A DNA stretch of 64,000 bases from positions 83,436-147,435 of the forward strand of contig USJD01000001.1 of the NCBI GenBank assembly GCA_900554835.1. Reading direction: 5' to 3'. Of this stretch, positions 26,467 through 35,031 are shown in pieces. The DNA comes from an uncultured Prevotella sp. (GTDB lineage Bacteria > Bacteroidota > Bacteroidia > Bacteroidales > Bacteroidaceae). Within the stretch, counting starts at the first letter, position 1. Each line of letters begins with the position of its first letter. The position numbers were made by a program, and so were the translations under genes. The notes beneath the pieces were generated by a model. It was not told the DNA's origin and did not search any database. It saw nothing but the letters and a program-made list of their open reading frames with translations.

Positions 26467-27882
26467 ATGGCTAAAGAATTTAATGCACGTCTAAGACTTA
26501 AATATGATAGTTATACAAACTGGACTACCAATGACCCTGTTTTACTTGAGGGTGAAGCTGCTGTATGCGTAATTCCTGCTGATACCGGTGCTGTTCAGGG
26601 TGAGCCTGCCGTTCTTATTAAGATTGGTGATGGTACTAAAAAGTTTAGTCAACTTCCTTTTCTCAGTGGTAAGGCGGCTGATGTTTATGGTTGGGCTAAG
26701 GCTGCAACTAAACCTGAATATTCTGCAAGTGAGATTACTGGCCTAGCTGATTATATTAGTGGTAAGGTTAAAGATACTAATACTACGTATCAGATTGTTC
26801 AGGATAAGACTGATTCCTATAAGTTCCATCTACAGGCTAAAGAGATTGGTGGTAACTGGGCTGATGTAGGCGATTTTACCGTTCCCAAAACAGATGTTTC
26901 TGGTTTAATGACCAAAGTTGTTGATGGTACTGCGAATCATTTTGTAATGCTTGATGATGATGGTAACGCCGCAGATAGTGGTTATACCTTTGAAAATTTT
27001 GCATCAAAAGACCATCTCCATGAAATTGCTAGTGTTACTGGTCTTCAGACTGCTCTAGATGCTAAAGCTGCATCTACTGACCTAGCTACTCTAGGCAATA
27101 AGGTCGGTACTGTTCCCGAGGGTAAGACCGTTGTTCAGATGATTAAGGATGCTCAGGATGCTGCTACTTATGATGACACAACTATTAAGGCTGATATTGC
27201 AGCGAATAAGAGTGCTATTGAGACCTTGAATGGTGATGCAACTAAGGAAGGTTCTGTTAAGAAGCAGGTTGCTGATGCAGTTGCTGGTATTGTTGCGGAT
27301 GCTCCTGATGCTTACGACACTCTAAAGGAAATTTCTGATTGGATTAGTACTCACACTGATAGTGCTGCTACTATGAACTCTCAGATTACCGCTAATAAGA
27401 ATGCCATTGATACACTTAATGGTACTGGTGCGGGATCTGTTTCAAAGGCAGTGTCTGATGCTCAGACCACACTTCAGGCATCTATTGATGAGAAGGTATC
27501 CAAGGAGACTGGTAAGGGTCTTTCTACTAATGACTATACCACCGCTGAGAAGAATAAGCTAAAAGATATTGCTGAGGGCGCACAGGTTAACGTTATTGAA
27601 GAGATTCAGGTTAATGGTGCTAAGGTTACTCCTTCTGGTAAGACAGTTAATATTAGCGTTCCTACTGGTGCGTTATCCGCTAAGGATAAGGTTGCTAAGA
27701 CTGATTTAGCAGATGCTCTAAAGGAAGAAATTGAGGGCAAGGTAAATACTTCGGCTTGCGGAGATATTATTTCTCATGATGCTGCTGACTTTGCTGCTGC
27801 AGTTCATACTCATGATATAAAGGATCTAACTCAGTCTGAGTATATTGTATTTAATTGCGGTTCAAGTTCTACTGTAATATAA
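26467..27882 (+). CDS. Tail fibre protein with Mtd-N-like N-terminus
   Basis: I take the ATG at 26467, about ten bases after AAGGAG, over the ATG at 26458 that touches the ribosome site, giving 471 residues. The N-terminus has the NWTTNDPVLLEGE and IGDGTKKFSQLPF signature. Coiled coil follows, with HLHEIASVTGLQ, DTLKEISDWI and GLSTNDYTTAEKNKL units typical of trimeric phage fibres. It ends in a Cys-containing VFNCGSSSTVI tail. A stable hairpin follows the stop. Confidence 0.75.
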   Translation: MAKEFNARLRLKYDSYTNWTTNDPVLLEGEAAVCVIPADTGAVQGEPAVLIKIGDGTKKFSQLPFLSGKAADVYGWAKAATKPEYSASEITGLADYISGKVKDTNTTYQIVQDKTDSYKFHLQAKEIGGNWADVGDFTVPKTDVSGLMTKVVDGTANHFVMLDDDGNAADSGYTFENFASKDHLHEIASVTGLQTALDAKAASTDLATLGNKVGTVPEGKTVVQMIKDAQDAATYDDTTIKADIAANKSAIETLNGDATKEGSVKKQVADAVAGIVADAPDAYDTLKEISDWISTHTDSAATMNSQITANKNAIDTLNGTGAGSVSKAVSDAQTTLQASIDEKVSKETGKGLSTNDYTTAEKNKLKDIAEGAQVNVIEEIQVNGAKVTPSGKTVNISVPTGALSAKDKVAKTDLADALKEEIEGKVNTSACGDIISHDAADFAAAVHTHDIKDLTQSEYIVFNCGSSSTVI

Positions 27883-27890
27883 GAAATTTG

Positions 27891-27927
27891 AAAGGGTCTG
27901 CCTCGTTATATAACGGGGTAGACCTTT
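27891..27927 (+). terminator. Imperfect hairpin after fibre gene
   Basis: AAAGGGTCTGCCTCGTT pairs with AACGGGGTAGACCTTT through one bulge and G-U/G-A positions around an ATAT loop. No clean T run follows, so it may attenuate or stabilise RNA ends rather than terminate. Confidence 0.5.
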
Positions 27928-27946
27928 ATGTTAAGGAGGTTTTTCA

Positions 27947-29560
27947 ATGGCTCGTGAATTTTTAACTAGAGTTCAAAATAAGCGTGATACAAGTGCGAAT
28001 TGGACAAAAAATAATCCAGTCATTTTAAACGGTGAAATAATTTTGGTGGATACAGCCGAGGGTGAGCTTCGTGCAAAAATCGGTGATGGAACTAAAACCT
28101 ATACTCAGCTACCTTTTAGTGATGAGGTATTGAAAAGCCTCATAAATACGGTGGCGCAAAATGTAGCAGATAATACAACGGCGAGGCATAGCCATAGTAA
28201 TAAAGATATATTGGATAAAATTACGGGAATTGTTACAAAAGATAATGTTAACACGCCCGCACATACTAGTGATCTTGTTGACTATTCAGGGTTCAAAGCT
28301 GGAAGCCAGCAGATTATAAGTCAGATTCCTACTAAAACAAGTGATATTACTAATGATAGTGGGTTTACAACCGAAACTTATGTAAATACCAAAGTAGCTG
28401 GTATTGTAAATTCTGCGCCTGAAACCCTTGACACTCTAAATGAACTCGCCGAAGCCCTTGGCAACGACCCAAATTTTGCCACTACAATGGCAACGGAATT
28501 GGGTAAAAAGGTTGATAAGGTGACTGGAAAGGGACTTAGCACTAATGATTATACAACAGCAGAAAAAGATAAACTTGGTGGGATCGAGGCAAATGCTAAT
28601 AACTATTCTTTGCCAGTTGCTACTTCAACCGCACTGGGCGGTGTAAAATCTGGTACGGATATTACAGTTGATACATCGGGCAATGTTTCTGTAAATGATG
28701 ATTCTCATAATCATGTAATTTCCAATGTGGATGGATTACAGACAGCTCTTGATGGTAAAGTTAGCACTGTAACTGGCAAAGGACTTTCCACAAACGACTA
28801 CACAACCGCTGAAAAGAATAAACTTGCTAACATTGCGGCGAACGCGAACAACTACAGTTTACCTGTCGCAACGTCTTCTGTGCTTGGTGGTGTCAAGTCT
28901 GGTACAGACATTACGGTTGACTCGTCAGGTAATGTGTCTGTTAATGATGATTCGCACAATCACGTAATTTCTAACGTCGATGGACTCCAATCCGCGCTTG
29001 ATGCCAAAGTAAGTGCTGTAAGTGGGAAAGGTTTATCAACAAATGATTATACTACTGATGAAAAGAACAAACTCAGTGGTATAGCGAAGAACGCTAACAA
29101 CTATAGTCTTCCCGCTGCCGGTTCTTCTCTCGGTGGGGTAAAATCAGGTGGGGACGTATCAATTTCTAATGGTACTATTTCTTATAGCTCCACTGTTCCT
29201 GTCTCAAAAGGTGGCACTGGCGCAACTACCGCAGCCGCGGCTTGCACAAATTTAGGAGCTTTGCCGCTTTCTGGTGGAACCCTGACAGGAAACCTTACTG
29301 GTAAATATATTGCAGGCACTTGGCTTCAAACGACTTCTGTCTCTGAACAAAGTGCAGCCGCGTCTAAAATTGCGACAATTGATGGAGATGGTTGGATTTA
29401 TTACCGAACTCCCGCGCATATAGTTTCTGATTTGAATATTTTTCAGACTACTGGCGGCACAATTACTGGAGCGGTAAAACTTACGTCAGGCACGAATTAT
29501 GGCGCGTCCTTGCCGACAACTATTCCAGCGGCGGGCACTATTTTCTTCAAGAAGATGTAA
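27947..29560 (+). CDS. Tail fibre protein with 83-residue tandem repeats
   Basis: The 537-residue protein has a Mtd-N-like start (NKRDTSANWTKNNPVILNGE, IGDGTKTYTQLPF), then His-rich and coiled-coil segments. Units of 83 residues (249 bases) begin at residues 192, 275 and 358, the third partial. Repeat motifs are GKGLSTNDYTTAEK, NANNYSLPVATS and SHNHVISNVDGLQ. It ends in SKGGTGATT and TIPAAGTIFFKKM, a fibre tip motif also seen in the gene at 33427. It probably forms a trimeric tail fibre. The repeats are nearly identical in protein yet strongly different in codons. Confidence 0.8.
   Translation: MAREFLTRVQNKRDTSANWTKNNPVILNGEIILVDTAEGELRAKIGDGTKTYTQLPFSDEVLKSLINTVAQNVADNTTARHSHSNKDILDKITGIVTKDNVNTPAHTSDLVDYSGFKAGSQQIISQIPTKTSDITNDSGFTTETYVNTKVAGIVNSAPETLDTLNELAEALGNDPNFATTMATELGKKVDKVTGKGLSTNDYTTAEKDKLGGIEANANNYSLPVATSTALGGVKSGTDITVDTSGNVSVNDDSHNHVISNVDGLQTALDGKVSTVTGKGLSTNDYTTAEKNKLANIAANANNYSLPVATSSVLGGVKSGTDITVDSSGNVSVNDDSHNHVISNVDGLQSALDAKVSAVSGKGLSTNDYTTDEKNKLSGIAKNANNYSLPAAGSSLGGVKSGGDVSISNGTISYSSTVPVSKGGTGATTAAAACTNLGALPLSGGTLTGNLTGKYIAGTWLQTTSVSEQSAAASKIATIDGDGWIYYRTPAHIVSDLNIFQTTGGTITGAVKLTSGTNYGASLPTTIPAAGTIFFKKM
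28520..29170 (+). repeat. Tandem 249-base protein-coding repeats with divergent codons
   Basis: Units start at 28520, 28769 and 29018. In four blocks shared by units 1 and 2 (56 identical amino acids), I count 38 codons that differ, including Ser TCT/AGT and AGC/TCC switches that need more than one base change. Confidence 0.85.
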
Positions 29561-29576
29561 AAAAGGAGGCAAGTAA

Positions 29577-30611
29577 ATGTCTCAACTCAATGTTTATATA
29601 ACTAATAGCGGTTGGCCGAATTGGACTGGTGGCGCATATATAGTTTATACTGCCTCATTTGATTCTAAAACAAAACAGACTACTGTTACTTTTGCAGAAA
29701 GTAATCACACTTATTATAGTAGAAAAAATTACGGCTCTAATGCTGATACTACAATTACAGTCACAGCTACCGATAGCGGGAATTCTGCTACCGCAAAGCT
29801 AGAAACGTCTGGCGCTCCACTGGCTAATGAAAGCACTTCATATAGCGGTACGCCAAGCCCTACAACGATAACTGTTCAGCATAATTCGACGGCTGGGGAA
29901 AAGTCAATAACAATTGCAGGTTCTTCTCACATCCGCTGCATTATGACTCAAAATTCTACAGCTTATACGAATAGTTATGGTTCTGGTAGCCAAACAGAAG
30001 TTGTAGGCTCGGTTGAAGAAGGAATTGTCTATCTCTCAAACGGCTCAAGCTTTGACCCCTATCAAATTTTCATTTCAAATGGCTCAAGCTTCGACCAATA
30101 TGTAGCTTATATTTCTAATGGGACAAAATGGGTTCCTTATGGCATTACAACCTATACGAACCTAATGTCTAAAGCTGTCAATACTTCCGGCGCATCATTG
30201 AATGGAGCTTTCTGGTATACAAATTATCGTTTCAATTCATCTTCTGGTAATCCAATTGCTAATACAGGCACAATGATTACTGGTTTGATACCAATAACAC
30301 CCGCTAATGCAACAATTCGTATTCGTTGGTCAGGTGGCTCAAGCACAACTACTCAACAAATGAAATATTATAAGTCAGATTTTACGCAAGTAAAACAAGG
30401 TTATATTTCGTTTTCAACCCTCAAAACAGATGCAGATGCAGGGAAATATTACTCAGTCTCTCAATATGACCTTGCTAATGGTAAACTTGATTTTACAATA
30501 ACTGACCCTTCTGGCGGTCTTATTACTACTAACGCTGCATATGTTGCATTTGTTTTACAAGAAACTGACGCAAAGAATGTTGTTATTACAATAAATGAAG
30601 AAATTGACTAA
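29577..30611 (+). CDS. Fibre-associated/receptor-binding-type protein, MSQL family copy 1
   Basis: The 344-residue protein directly follows a fibre gene. Its first 130 residues (ITVTATDSGNSATA, TITVQHNSTAGEKSITI) are paralogous to those of the gene at 33926. Three short tandem units around 30020-30140 follow the pattern YxSNGSSFDPY, a small beta-hairpin-like repeat. A C-terminal jelly-roll-like domain (about 195-344) could bind carbohydrate. There is no enzymatic motif. It is probably a receptor-binding or tip protein. Confidence 0.65.
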   Translation: MSQLNVYITNSGWPNWTGGAYIVYTASFDSKTKQTTVTFAESNHTYYSRKNYGSNADTTITVTATDSGNSATAKLETSGAPLANESTSYSGTPSPTTITVQHNSTAGEKSITIAGSSHIRCIMTQNSTAYTNSYGSGSQTEVVGSVEEGIVYLSNGSSFDPYQIFISNGSSFDQYVAYISNGTKWVPYGITTYTNLMSKAVNTSGASLNGAFWYTNYRFNSSSGNPIANTGTMITGLIPITPANATIRIRWSGGSSTTTQQMKYYKSDFTQVKQGYISFSTLKTDADAGKYYSVSQYDLANGKLDFTITDPSGGLITTNAAYVAFVLQETDAKNVVITINEEID

Positions 30612-30626
30612 AGGAGGTCAATCCAA

Positions 30627-32657
30627 ATGACAGGTGTAGACCTAAATCAATATCGTAATCTACCCGATTACGCACAGCTCAAAAAGGATGGTTATGAGTT
30701 TGCTATCATAAAACTGGCAACTGGTGCAACTTTTACTAACCCACTTTTTGAAAAACAATTCAATGGCTGCAAGAGTGCTGGACTCCATATCGGAGTCTAC
30801 ACTCGCGCAGATAAAACCGCAGGCAATAGTATAAAGGAAGCCGAATATGCTCTTAACATTTTGGGCAATCGACACGTTGATTTTCCTATCTATTATGACA
30901 TTGAGGGCGAAACACTCAATGCTTCAAAAGCAACTCTAACTCAAATGGCACTTGATTTTGGCGCTGTCATGACTCGTGAGGGATACCGTTGGGGTATTTA
31001 TACATCTCGCGCTCATTTCAAACTTTTTGATCTTGATGTACTCAAAGCGGCTGGAGCTTCTGTTTGGTGTGCGGCCTATGATAGTCAAGCTGGTATGGAA
31101 TGCGACATTTGGCAAAAATCAGATAAAGGTTCTATTACAGGCTATTTTGGGCCAGTAGATGTGGATATTTTGTATAACAAGGATATTATAAAGGAGGAAA
31201 ATAAAATGAGTTTGAATTTGATAAAATGTTTTCAAACACAAGGTGCGTGGTATAATCAGACCACTAATGGCACTCCTGTTGGTGTATGTTGGCATGACAC
31301 TGGCGCAGGTAATCCTACATTAAAGCGTTATGTTCAGCCATCTACCAATGATCCCCAGTATGATTATTTTATAAATTTACTCGGCAAAAATAATAATGGG
31401 AACCATTGGAATCGTATGGCTGCAAATCAGGCAGGATTAAATGCTTGGATTGGTCAGCTTGCGGATGGTAGTGTCGCTACTGTTCAGGCTGGCCCTTGGG
31501 AGAAACGTCCTTGGGGCGTTGGCTCTGGTAGATATGGCTCACTCAATGGTGATAAGAATGTACCTAATGATAAGTTCTGGATCCAGTTTGAGATATGTGA
31601 TGATTATGCACATAATCAGCCCTGCCGTAAAGCATATTTTGAGCAGGCATATCAACAGGCAGTAGAGTTTACTGCATATATCTGTCAACTCTATAATATA
31701 GATCCATTTGGAACGGTTGAGTATCGTGGTAAACAAGTTCCTACTATTTGTTGCCACTACGATAGTTATAAGCTAGGGTTTGGTTCTAATCATGGGGATG
31801 TATACCTGTGGTTTAAACGTTTTGGCAAAACCATGGATGATGTTAGAAAAGATGTAGGCGCATTAATGGGCAAAGTTGTTGTTGATCCAACTCCTGATCC
31901 TGTTACTCCGACAACTCCAACTGACTCTTATCCTGTTCTTCGCTCTGGCGCTCATAATGAGTCTGTGCGTAAAGCACAAAAGCTCTTAATTAAGCATGGC
32001 TATGATGTTGGTTCTGCTGGTGCGGACTCTTGGTTTGGTAATGGTACTCTAAAGGCTGTTAAGGCATTCCAAAAAGACAAAGGTCTAACTGTTGATGGTA
32101 TAATTGGTACTTCTACTTGGAAAGCTCTTGAGAAAGAGCCTGAAAAGGTGGAAGAACCTGTCACTCCTGCAGAGCCCGCTCAACCGTCTACACCATCCAC
32201 TAACCGCCCAACAATCGGTGTTGGTGACAGCGGAGAGTACGTCAAAGAAGCTCAAAAGATTTTGAAGAACCTCGGTTACAACATTGGCTCTTATGGTGTT
32301 GATGGTGTATTTGGCAACTCCACTAAGGGTGCAGTTCTCAACTTCCAGAAGAGGAATAGCCTCGACGCTGATGGTATAATTGGCCCAAATACGTGGGCAA
32401 AGCTTTTAGCAGCGTCCTCTCAGCCTAGTACTCCGTCTCAACCCGTTCAGTCAAATGAAATTAAAGTAGGCTCTTTAGTATCTATTAATAAAGGGGCTAA
32501 GTGGTATAGTGGAAGCTATATTCCAAATTGGGTTTTAAAATATAATTGGTACGTTTATTCGTTAAAGGGAGACCGTGCAGTATTAAATAAGTCTGAGCAT
32601 GGTGAGAAAAATGGACTTATGTCTCCTATTCATGTTAGTGATCTAACGAAGGTATAA
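30627..32657 (+). CDS. Bifunctional endolysin: GH25 muramidase plus amidase
   Basis: The 676-residue enzyme should cut cell-wall peptidoglycan for lysis. Residues 1-190 are a glycosyl hydrolase 25 domain, with GVDLNQY (D5) and the YYDIEGE motif (D91, E93). Residues 200-405 are an Amidase_2-type zinc domain, with candidate ligands H223 in WHDTGAG and H377 in CCHYDS. Two PG_binding_1 domains follow (about 435-505 and 528-600), then a C-terminal SH3-like binding segment. No signal peptide is visible, so export would need a holin. An internal ribosome site and ATG separate the two catalytic domains. Confidence 0.9.
   Translation: MTGVDLNQYRNLPDYAQLKKDGYEFAIIKLATGATFTNPLFEKQFNGCKSAGLHIGVYTRADKTAGNSIKEAEYALNILGNRHVDFPIYYDIEGETLNASKATLTQMALDFGAVMTREGYRWGIYTSRAHFKLFDLDVLKAAGASVWCAAYDSQAGMECDIWQKSDKGSITGYFGPVDVDILYNKDIIKEENKMSLNLIKCFQTQGAWYNQTTNGTPVGVCWHDTGAGNPTLKRYVQPSTNDPQYDYFINLLGKNNNGNHWNRMAANQAGLNAWIGQLADGSVATVQAGPWEKRPWGVGSGRYGSLNGDKNVPNDKFWIQFEICDDYAHNQPCRKAYFEQAYQQAVEFTAYICQLYNIDPFGTVEYRGKQVPTICCHYDSYKLGFGSNHGDVYLWFKRFGKTMDDVRKDVGALMGKVVVDPTPDPVTPTTPTDSYPVLRSGAHNESVRKAQKLLIKHGYDVGSAGADSWFGNGTLKAVKAFQKDKGLTVDGIIGTSTWKALEKEPEKVEEPVTPAEPAQPSTPSTNRPTIGVGDSGEYVKEAQKILKNLGYNIGSYGVDGVFGNSTKGAVLNFQKRNSLDADGIIGPNTWAKLLAASSQPSTPSQPVQSNEIKVGSLVSINKGAKWYSGSYIPNWVLKYNWYVYSLKGDRAVLNKSEHGEKNGLMSPIHVSDLTKV
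31206..32657 (+). CDS. Nested amidase-only lysin from internal in-frame start
   Basis: AAGGAGG at 31191-31197 lies eight bases before an in-frame ATG at 31206, codon 194 of the endolysin. The 483-residue product begins MSLNLIKCFQTQGAWYNQ at the exact boundary between the GH25 and amidase domains. It would carry the amidase and all cell-wall-binding domains. Internal starts that supply extra lysin chains are known from other phage lysins, where they form hetero-oligomers. Here the use of the site is inferred from its quality and location. Confidence 0.65.
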   Translation: MSLNLIKCFQTQGAWYNQTTNGTPVGVCWHDTGAGNPTLKRYVQPSTNDPQYDYFINLLGKNNNGNHWNRMAANQAGLNAWIGQLADGSVATVQAGPWEKRPWGVGSGRYGSLNGDKNVPNDKFWIQFEICDDYAHNQPCRKAYFEQAYQQAVEFTAYICQLYNIDPFGTVEYRGKQVPTICCHYDSYKLGFGSNHGDVYLWFKRFGKTMDDVRKDVGALMGKVVVDPTPDPVTPTTPTDSYPVLRSGAHNESVRKAQKLLIKHGYDVGSAGADSWFGNGTLKAVKAFQKDKGLTVDGIIGTSTWKALEKEPEKVEEPVTPAEPAQPSTPSTNRPTIGVGDSGEYVKEAQKILKNLGYNIGSYGVDGVFGNSTKGAVLNFQKRNSLDADGIIGPNTWAKLLAASSQPSTPSQPVQSNEIKVGSLVSINKGAKWYSGSYIPNWVLKYNWYVYSLKGDRAVLNKSEHGEKNGLMSPIHVSDLTKV

Positions 32658-32665
32658 AATTTAAA

Positions 32666-32693
32666 GGCGCATAGAATATCCTCTGTGCGCCTC
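32666..32693 (+). terminator. Hairpin after endolysin gene
   Basis: AGGCGCA and TGCGCCT pair over 7 bp and extend by AGA/TCT around an ATATCC loop. The following sequence (CAATTATTAA) is not a good T tract, so termination may be partial. Confidence 0.5.
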
Positions 32694-32719
32694 AATTATT
32701 AAGGGAAGAAGGTGTTGGA

Positions 32720-33205
32720 ATGATTTATGGGAATAAAGTTGGTGGTGCTCGTGCCGAAAAAACATATATTCTTGAAGTTGGTGGGACAGAACTAATTGGT
32801 GTTGTAGTGGATCAGAAAGAAGTTTTTGATGCTTGTCCTGAAGATGTTGTGGCTGGTAAAAAATTCGCATGTGAGAGCGGCGTTGGCATTGGAACTAACG
32901 ATGCTTCTCATTGTCATGTTACTAATGGCATACAAGAAGTTTCCCCCGGAGCAGATTTTGTGCTTACATTACCTGAAAAGGATCAATGGGATTATTCGGA
33001 ATTACAATGTATGATGGCTCCTAAAAATTCACCTTATGCTATTGACAAAGTAGTTCTTAATGATGCGGTATATGATGCCGCTGGAATAAAAATAGCGGAT
33101 GTTACAAAAGATGGGAAAAATGATAGAGTATGTTTTAATATTACAAATAGTACCAGCAATACATATCTTCTTTACTTTTTTATATGTAAGGAGGAAATGT
33201 CATGA
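32720..33205 (+). CDS. Hypothetical virion-type protein
   Basis: The 161-residue protein begins MIYGNKVGGARAEKTYIL and is beta-rich, with four Cys and an SHCHVTNGIQEVSPG segment. It lies between the endolysin and a second small fibre cassette. A Gly-rich GAxFVLTLP stretch suggests a structural or fibre-linked protein. The family is not recognised. It overlaps the next gene by four bases. Confidence 0.55.
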   Translation: MIYGNKVGGARAEKTYILEVGGTELIGVVVDQKEVFDACPEDVVAGKKFACESGVGIGTNDASHCHVTNGIQEVSPGADFVLTLPEKDQWDYSELQCMMAPKNSPYAIDKVVLNDAVYDAAGIKIADVTKDGKNDRVCFNITNSTSNTYLLYFFICKEEMS

Positions 33206-33426
33206 GATATCATTATGCTATTGTTGATGACATAGGTAAATGTTTTGCAGTGTATGATTCCACTATTAAAATTTACGATCAATATCATATCCCTATTAAT
33301 AAAATTTCAATAGATTATTTATCTAAATATTATTATCCTATTCCACTTGTTGTTGATTTTGCAACAGATTTTAACGGGGAATGGTATTTAGATATAGCAC
33401 ATTCAATTAAAGGGGTGGTGCAATAA
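33202..33426 (+). CDS. Small hypothetical protein
   Basis: A 74-residue protein coupled (ATGA) to the upstream gene begins MRYHYAIVDDIGKCFAVYDS. It is rich in Tyr and Ile and looks like a compact beta domain. Similar short proteins often precede small fibre genes in Firmicutes phages. The function is unknown. Confidence 0.55.
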   Translation: MRYHYAIVDDIGKCFAVYDSTIKIYDQYHIPINKISIDYLSKYYYPIPLVVDFATDFNGEWYLDIAHSIKGVVQ

Positions 33427-33921
33427 ATGGCTACTAAAAAATTACAAATTATTAGCGGAGGGACAGCTTTTCAATCTGACTGGAATACGATAGATCCAGA
33501 AGATACCACTTATATTAAAAACAAACCTCAATTGTCTACTGTTGCCGAAACTGGTAATTATAATGATCTTTTAAATCCTCCTACTATTGATACGGCTCTC
33601 ATTGAGAGTTCATCTAATGCTATTTCAGGAGGAGCGGTATATACTGCATTAGCATCTAAGGCTAACAGTGCAGATTTAGCATCTGTAGCTACAAGTGGTA
33701 AATATACAGATTTAATAGAACGTGGGCATACTCATTCTGCCTCAGATATTAATAGCGGTGTAATATCTATAGCACATGGTGGAACAGGAGCCTCGAATGG
33801 AGCAACGGCTTTACAGAATTTATTTAGTGCGGGAGCTACTATATTGAGTTCTAATCAGTATGGAGATAATCTTCCTGAAGCTGGAACAGCAGGGAGGCTG
33901 TTTCTTAAGAAGAAGGTGTAA
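33427..33921 (+). CDS. Short tail fibre protein
   Basis: The 164-residue protein starts one base after the previous stop, with AAAGGGGTGGTG in front. It contains SDWNTIDPEDTTYIKNKP, a common fibre motif, then GHTHSASDI, HGGTGASNGATAL and a closing AGTAGRLFLKKKV. The last matches the closing TIPAAGTIFFKKM of the long fibre at 27947. It looks like a minimal version of that fibre, lacking the coiled coil and repeats. Confidence 0.7.
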   Translation: MATKKLQIISGGTAFQSDWNTIDPEDTTYIKNKPQLSTVAETGNYNDLLNPPTIDTALIESSSNAISGGAVYTALASKANSADLASVATSGKYTDLIERGHTHSASDINSGVISIAHGGTGASNGATALQNLFSAGATILSSNQYGDNLPEAGTAGRLFLKKKV

Positions 33922-33925
33922 GTAA

Positions 33926-34996
33926 ATGTCACAACTTTATTATACCGCTACTAATTCAGCTTGGGGCTGGTCTGGTGGCATTACAATAAATTATACTACT
34001 TCATATAACTCGGTTACTAATCAAACAATAATTACTTTTTCAGAAAGCCTTTATAAATATTTTGGTAAGTCTGGCAGTTGGTCAGAGGCTAATACTGATA
34101 TTACTGTCACTGCAACGGATAGCGGTAATTCGGCTACAGCAAACCTCTATTACGCAGGCAATACAAATGGTGGCGATTCTGAATACAAAGCAACCCCAAA
34201 TCCCACTGCCATAACTGTTCAACATAATTCAACTTCTGGCGAAAAATCAATAACTATTTCTGGTTCCAGCACTATCCACGCAATTTTGAGTAACAATTCT
34301 TCTACTTATGTAGATGTCCCCGGTTCTGGTTCAGTTACAGTTGCCTCTGGCACACACTATCTTGAACGAACTTTATCGATTAGCGCAGAAAACGCAACAG
34401 TGGTTTGTCAACGTACAAGCTCGCCTGCGGGTGCAGATACCGGCGCACTGACAAATGGCGAGACTATTTATGATAGTGATGTTTTGAAATTTACCTTTAG
34501 TGCAAAAACTGGTTATAGTATTGAGAGTGCTTTATTAAATAATAAGGCAATTACAAATGGTGCAACGCATACCGTGTCTGGAGATGTATCTGTCGCGGTT
34601 ATTGCGACAGCTATAAAATTTACGCTGACAATTAATCAAGGTGAAGGCACGATTATTGCGGTAAATAGAACATCAAGCCCTAAAGCATCTGCTTCATTAG
34701 GGTTACTTTCTAACGGAGACCCTATTTATCATAGCGATATATTAAATATAACTTTTAATGTGGAATTTGGGTATGATCTTTTAACACAGACTATTAATGG
34801 AGAGTCTGCTTCGGATCAAGATTATGCTGTTCTTCAGAATGTTATTGTAGCTGCTACCGCAGAAAAAACTGGATTGGTTTATATTGATAATGGGTCTGGT
34901 TGGGAAGCTTATGAAATTTGGATTGATAATGGCACATCATGGGATTTATACATCCCGTATATTGATGACGGAGTTGCTTGGCAACAATATAGTTAA
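33926..34996 (+). CDS. Fibre-associated/receptor-binding-type protein, MSQL family copy 2
   Basis: The 356-residue protein is a paralogue of the gene at 29577, with the same N-terminal blocks (DITVTATDSGNSATA, AITVQHNSTSGEKSITI). The middle differs and holds two Ig- or Flg-like units (about 155-310). The C-terminus carries three short tandem units of the type YIDNGSGWEAY, IDNGTSWDLY and IDDGVAWQQY. Like copy 1, it follows a fibre gene with the KKx ending, so fibre and MSQL genes form a repeated cassette. Confidence 0.65.
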   Translation: MSQLYYTATNSAWGWSGGITINYTTSYNSVTNQTIITFSESLYKYFGKSGSWSEANTDITVTATDSGNSATANLYYAGNTNGGDSEYKATPNPTAITVQHNSTSGEKSITISGSSTIHAILSNNSSTYVDVPGSGSVTVASGTHYLERTLSISAENATVVCQRTSSPAGADTGALTNGETIYDSDVLKFTFSAKTGYSIESALLNNKAITNGATHTVSGDVSVAVIATAIKFTLTINQGEGTIIAVNRTSSPKASASLGLLSNGDPIYHSDILNITFNVEFGYDLLTQTINGESASDQDYAVLQNVIVAATAEKTGLVYIDNGSGWEAYEIWIDNGTSWDLYIPYIDDGVAWQQYS

Positions 34997-35031
34997 AAGG
35001 ATAAAAATAAAATAATATAGGAGTGTTGTTT

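Noticed and set aside
23862..29560. Diversity-generating retroelement suggested by Mtd-N-like fibre starts
   Set aside because: No reverse transcriptase and no template repeat are seen in the window. The domain is common in fibres without such elements.
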